From an uncultured Bacilli bacterium (lineage in GTDB: Bacteria > Bacillota_I > Bacilli_A > RF39 > UBA660): a DNA stretch of 64,000 nt. Numbering within the stretch: position 1 is the stretch's first letter; every line of letters begins with the position of its first letter. The notes below the pieces were generated by a model that saw nothing but the letters and a program-made list of their open reading frames with translations, searched no databases and was not told the DNA's origin. Shown here in pieces: positions 63,228 through 64,000 of the stretch. The position numbers were made by a program, and so were the translations under genes. The DNA lies in contig CANRNY010000013.1 in NCBI GenBank assembly GCA_947632085.1, forward strand, positions 1 to 64,000. The letters run 5' to 3'.

Positions 63228-64000
63228 ATGAAAAGAAAATTTCAGATTCATCCTTTTGTTTATTTTTTTGTAACTACTTTATATTTGGAAATTGTAATTA
63301 AAATGACAATTACTAATCATATTATTGATAGTAATTTTATTTATATGCTTATATTTACTTTACCTTTTATTTTATTATTAACTATTTTAACTAAATCATT
63401 TAATAAAATAATAAATAAAATCTTATTGTTTGTTTTGACACTTTTAATAACTATTTATTTTGAAGTACAATATATATTCTTTAATTTATTTTCCGTACCA
63501 TTTTCTTTTTCGACAATTAGTTTAGCTAACCAAGCATTAGATTTTACAAGTATTATTAAAGATGCTATTTTAGCACATTTATTAGTTTTTATTTTAATAC
63601 TTTTACCTTTTATAATAGGAATTATCATTAATAAACATTTAGATACTAGTAAGTATCATAAAGAAAGTATTATATCATTAGTGATAATGTTTATAATTTC
63701 ATATTTATCAACATACTTACTATTAATTCCTTTTAATAGTAATACTAAGTATAGTAGAGAACTTTATTATAAAATAGATGATCAAGTAGCTTTAATAGAT
63801 AAATTTGGTTTGATAACTTATACTAAAATTGATATTAGTAGACAGATATTTGGTTTTGAACCAGAATTAGTAGTAGAAGATGAAATACCTTATAATCCTT
63901 CTAAAGAAGAAGGGGAGATTGATTATGGATATAATCAATTAGATATAGATTTTGAAAATTTAAGTTCTAATAATAAAACTATTAATTCAATAAATAAATA
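63228..64000 (+). CDS. LTA synthase-like sulfatase family membrane protein, N-terminal part (cut by window end)
   Basis: Read directly: MKRKFQIHPFVYFFVTTLYLEIVIKMT..., multiple TM helices then soluble start; no stop before 64000. Confidence 0.6.
   Translation, partial: MKRKFQIHPFVYFFVTTLYLEIVIKMTITNHIIDSNFIYMLIFTLPFILLLTILTKSFNKIINKILLFVLTLLITIYFEVQYIFFNLFSVPFSFSTISLANQALDFTSIIKDAILAHLLVFILILLPFIIGIIINKHLDTSKYHKESIISLVIMFIISYLSTYLLLIPFNSNTKYSRELYYKIDDQVALIDKFGLITYTKIDISRQIFGFEPELVVEDEIPYNPSKEEGEIDYGYNQLDIDFENLSSNNKTINSINK

Overview
This is a low-GC Firmicutes-type chromosomal window (Bacilli/Erysipelotrichales/RF39-like by feel; taxonomy not proven) using the standard code. Housekeeping backbone: adenosine deaminase, purine nucleoside phosphorylase, tRNA-Cys, CPBP protease, HD hydrolase, ComEC-like MBL/DUF3006, SPFH protein, GT2, SipW-like signal peptidase locus, PcrA, nucleotidyltransferase, LigA, GGDEF-like, BrkB/YihY, Tex and a partial LTA-synthase-like sulfatase. 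The window opens inside the 3' end of a group II intron (domains V/VI). The main discovery is an NMT1/SsuABC-type ABC transporter operon on the minus strand (substrate-binding protein, ATPase, permease) that is split twice by two unrelated large-serine-recombinase elements. Element 1 (about 8.17 kb, 23658-31829) splits the ATPase gene. It has near-identical inverted ends and carries a secreted M60-like (HEVGH) peptidase with a dockerin-like domain, next to a membrane-anchored cohesin-like protein: an apparent minimal self-contained cohesin/dockerin surface-display cassette. Element 2 (about 16.1 kb, 32647-48787) splits the substrate-binding protein gene. It carries two tandem zinc-ribbon/TPR/TIR membrane proteins, an SPFH protein, an LRR-like membrane protein, an intracellular ADP-ribosyltransferase-like protein, a PD-(D/E)XK-like protein, XRE/ABC genes and an acyltransferase pseudogene with a G9 tract. 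Removing each element in silico restores the interrupted reading frame exactly. All family calls come from reading motifs by eye; no searches were run.
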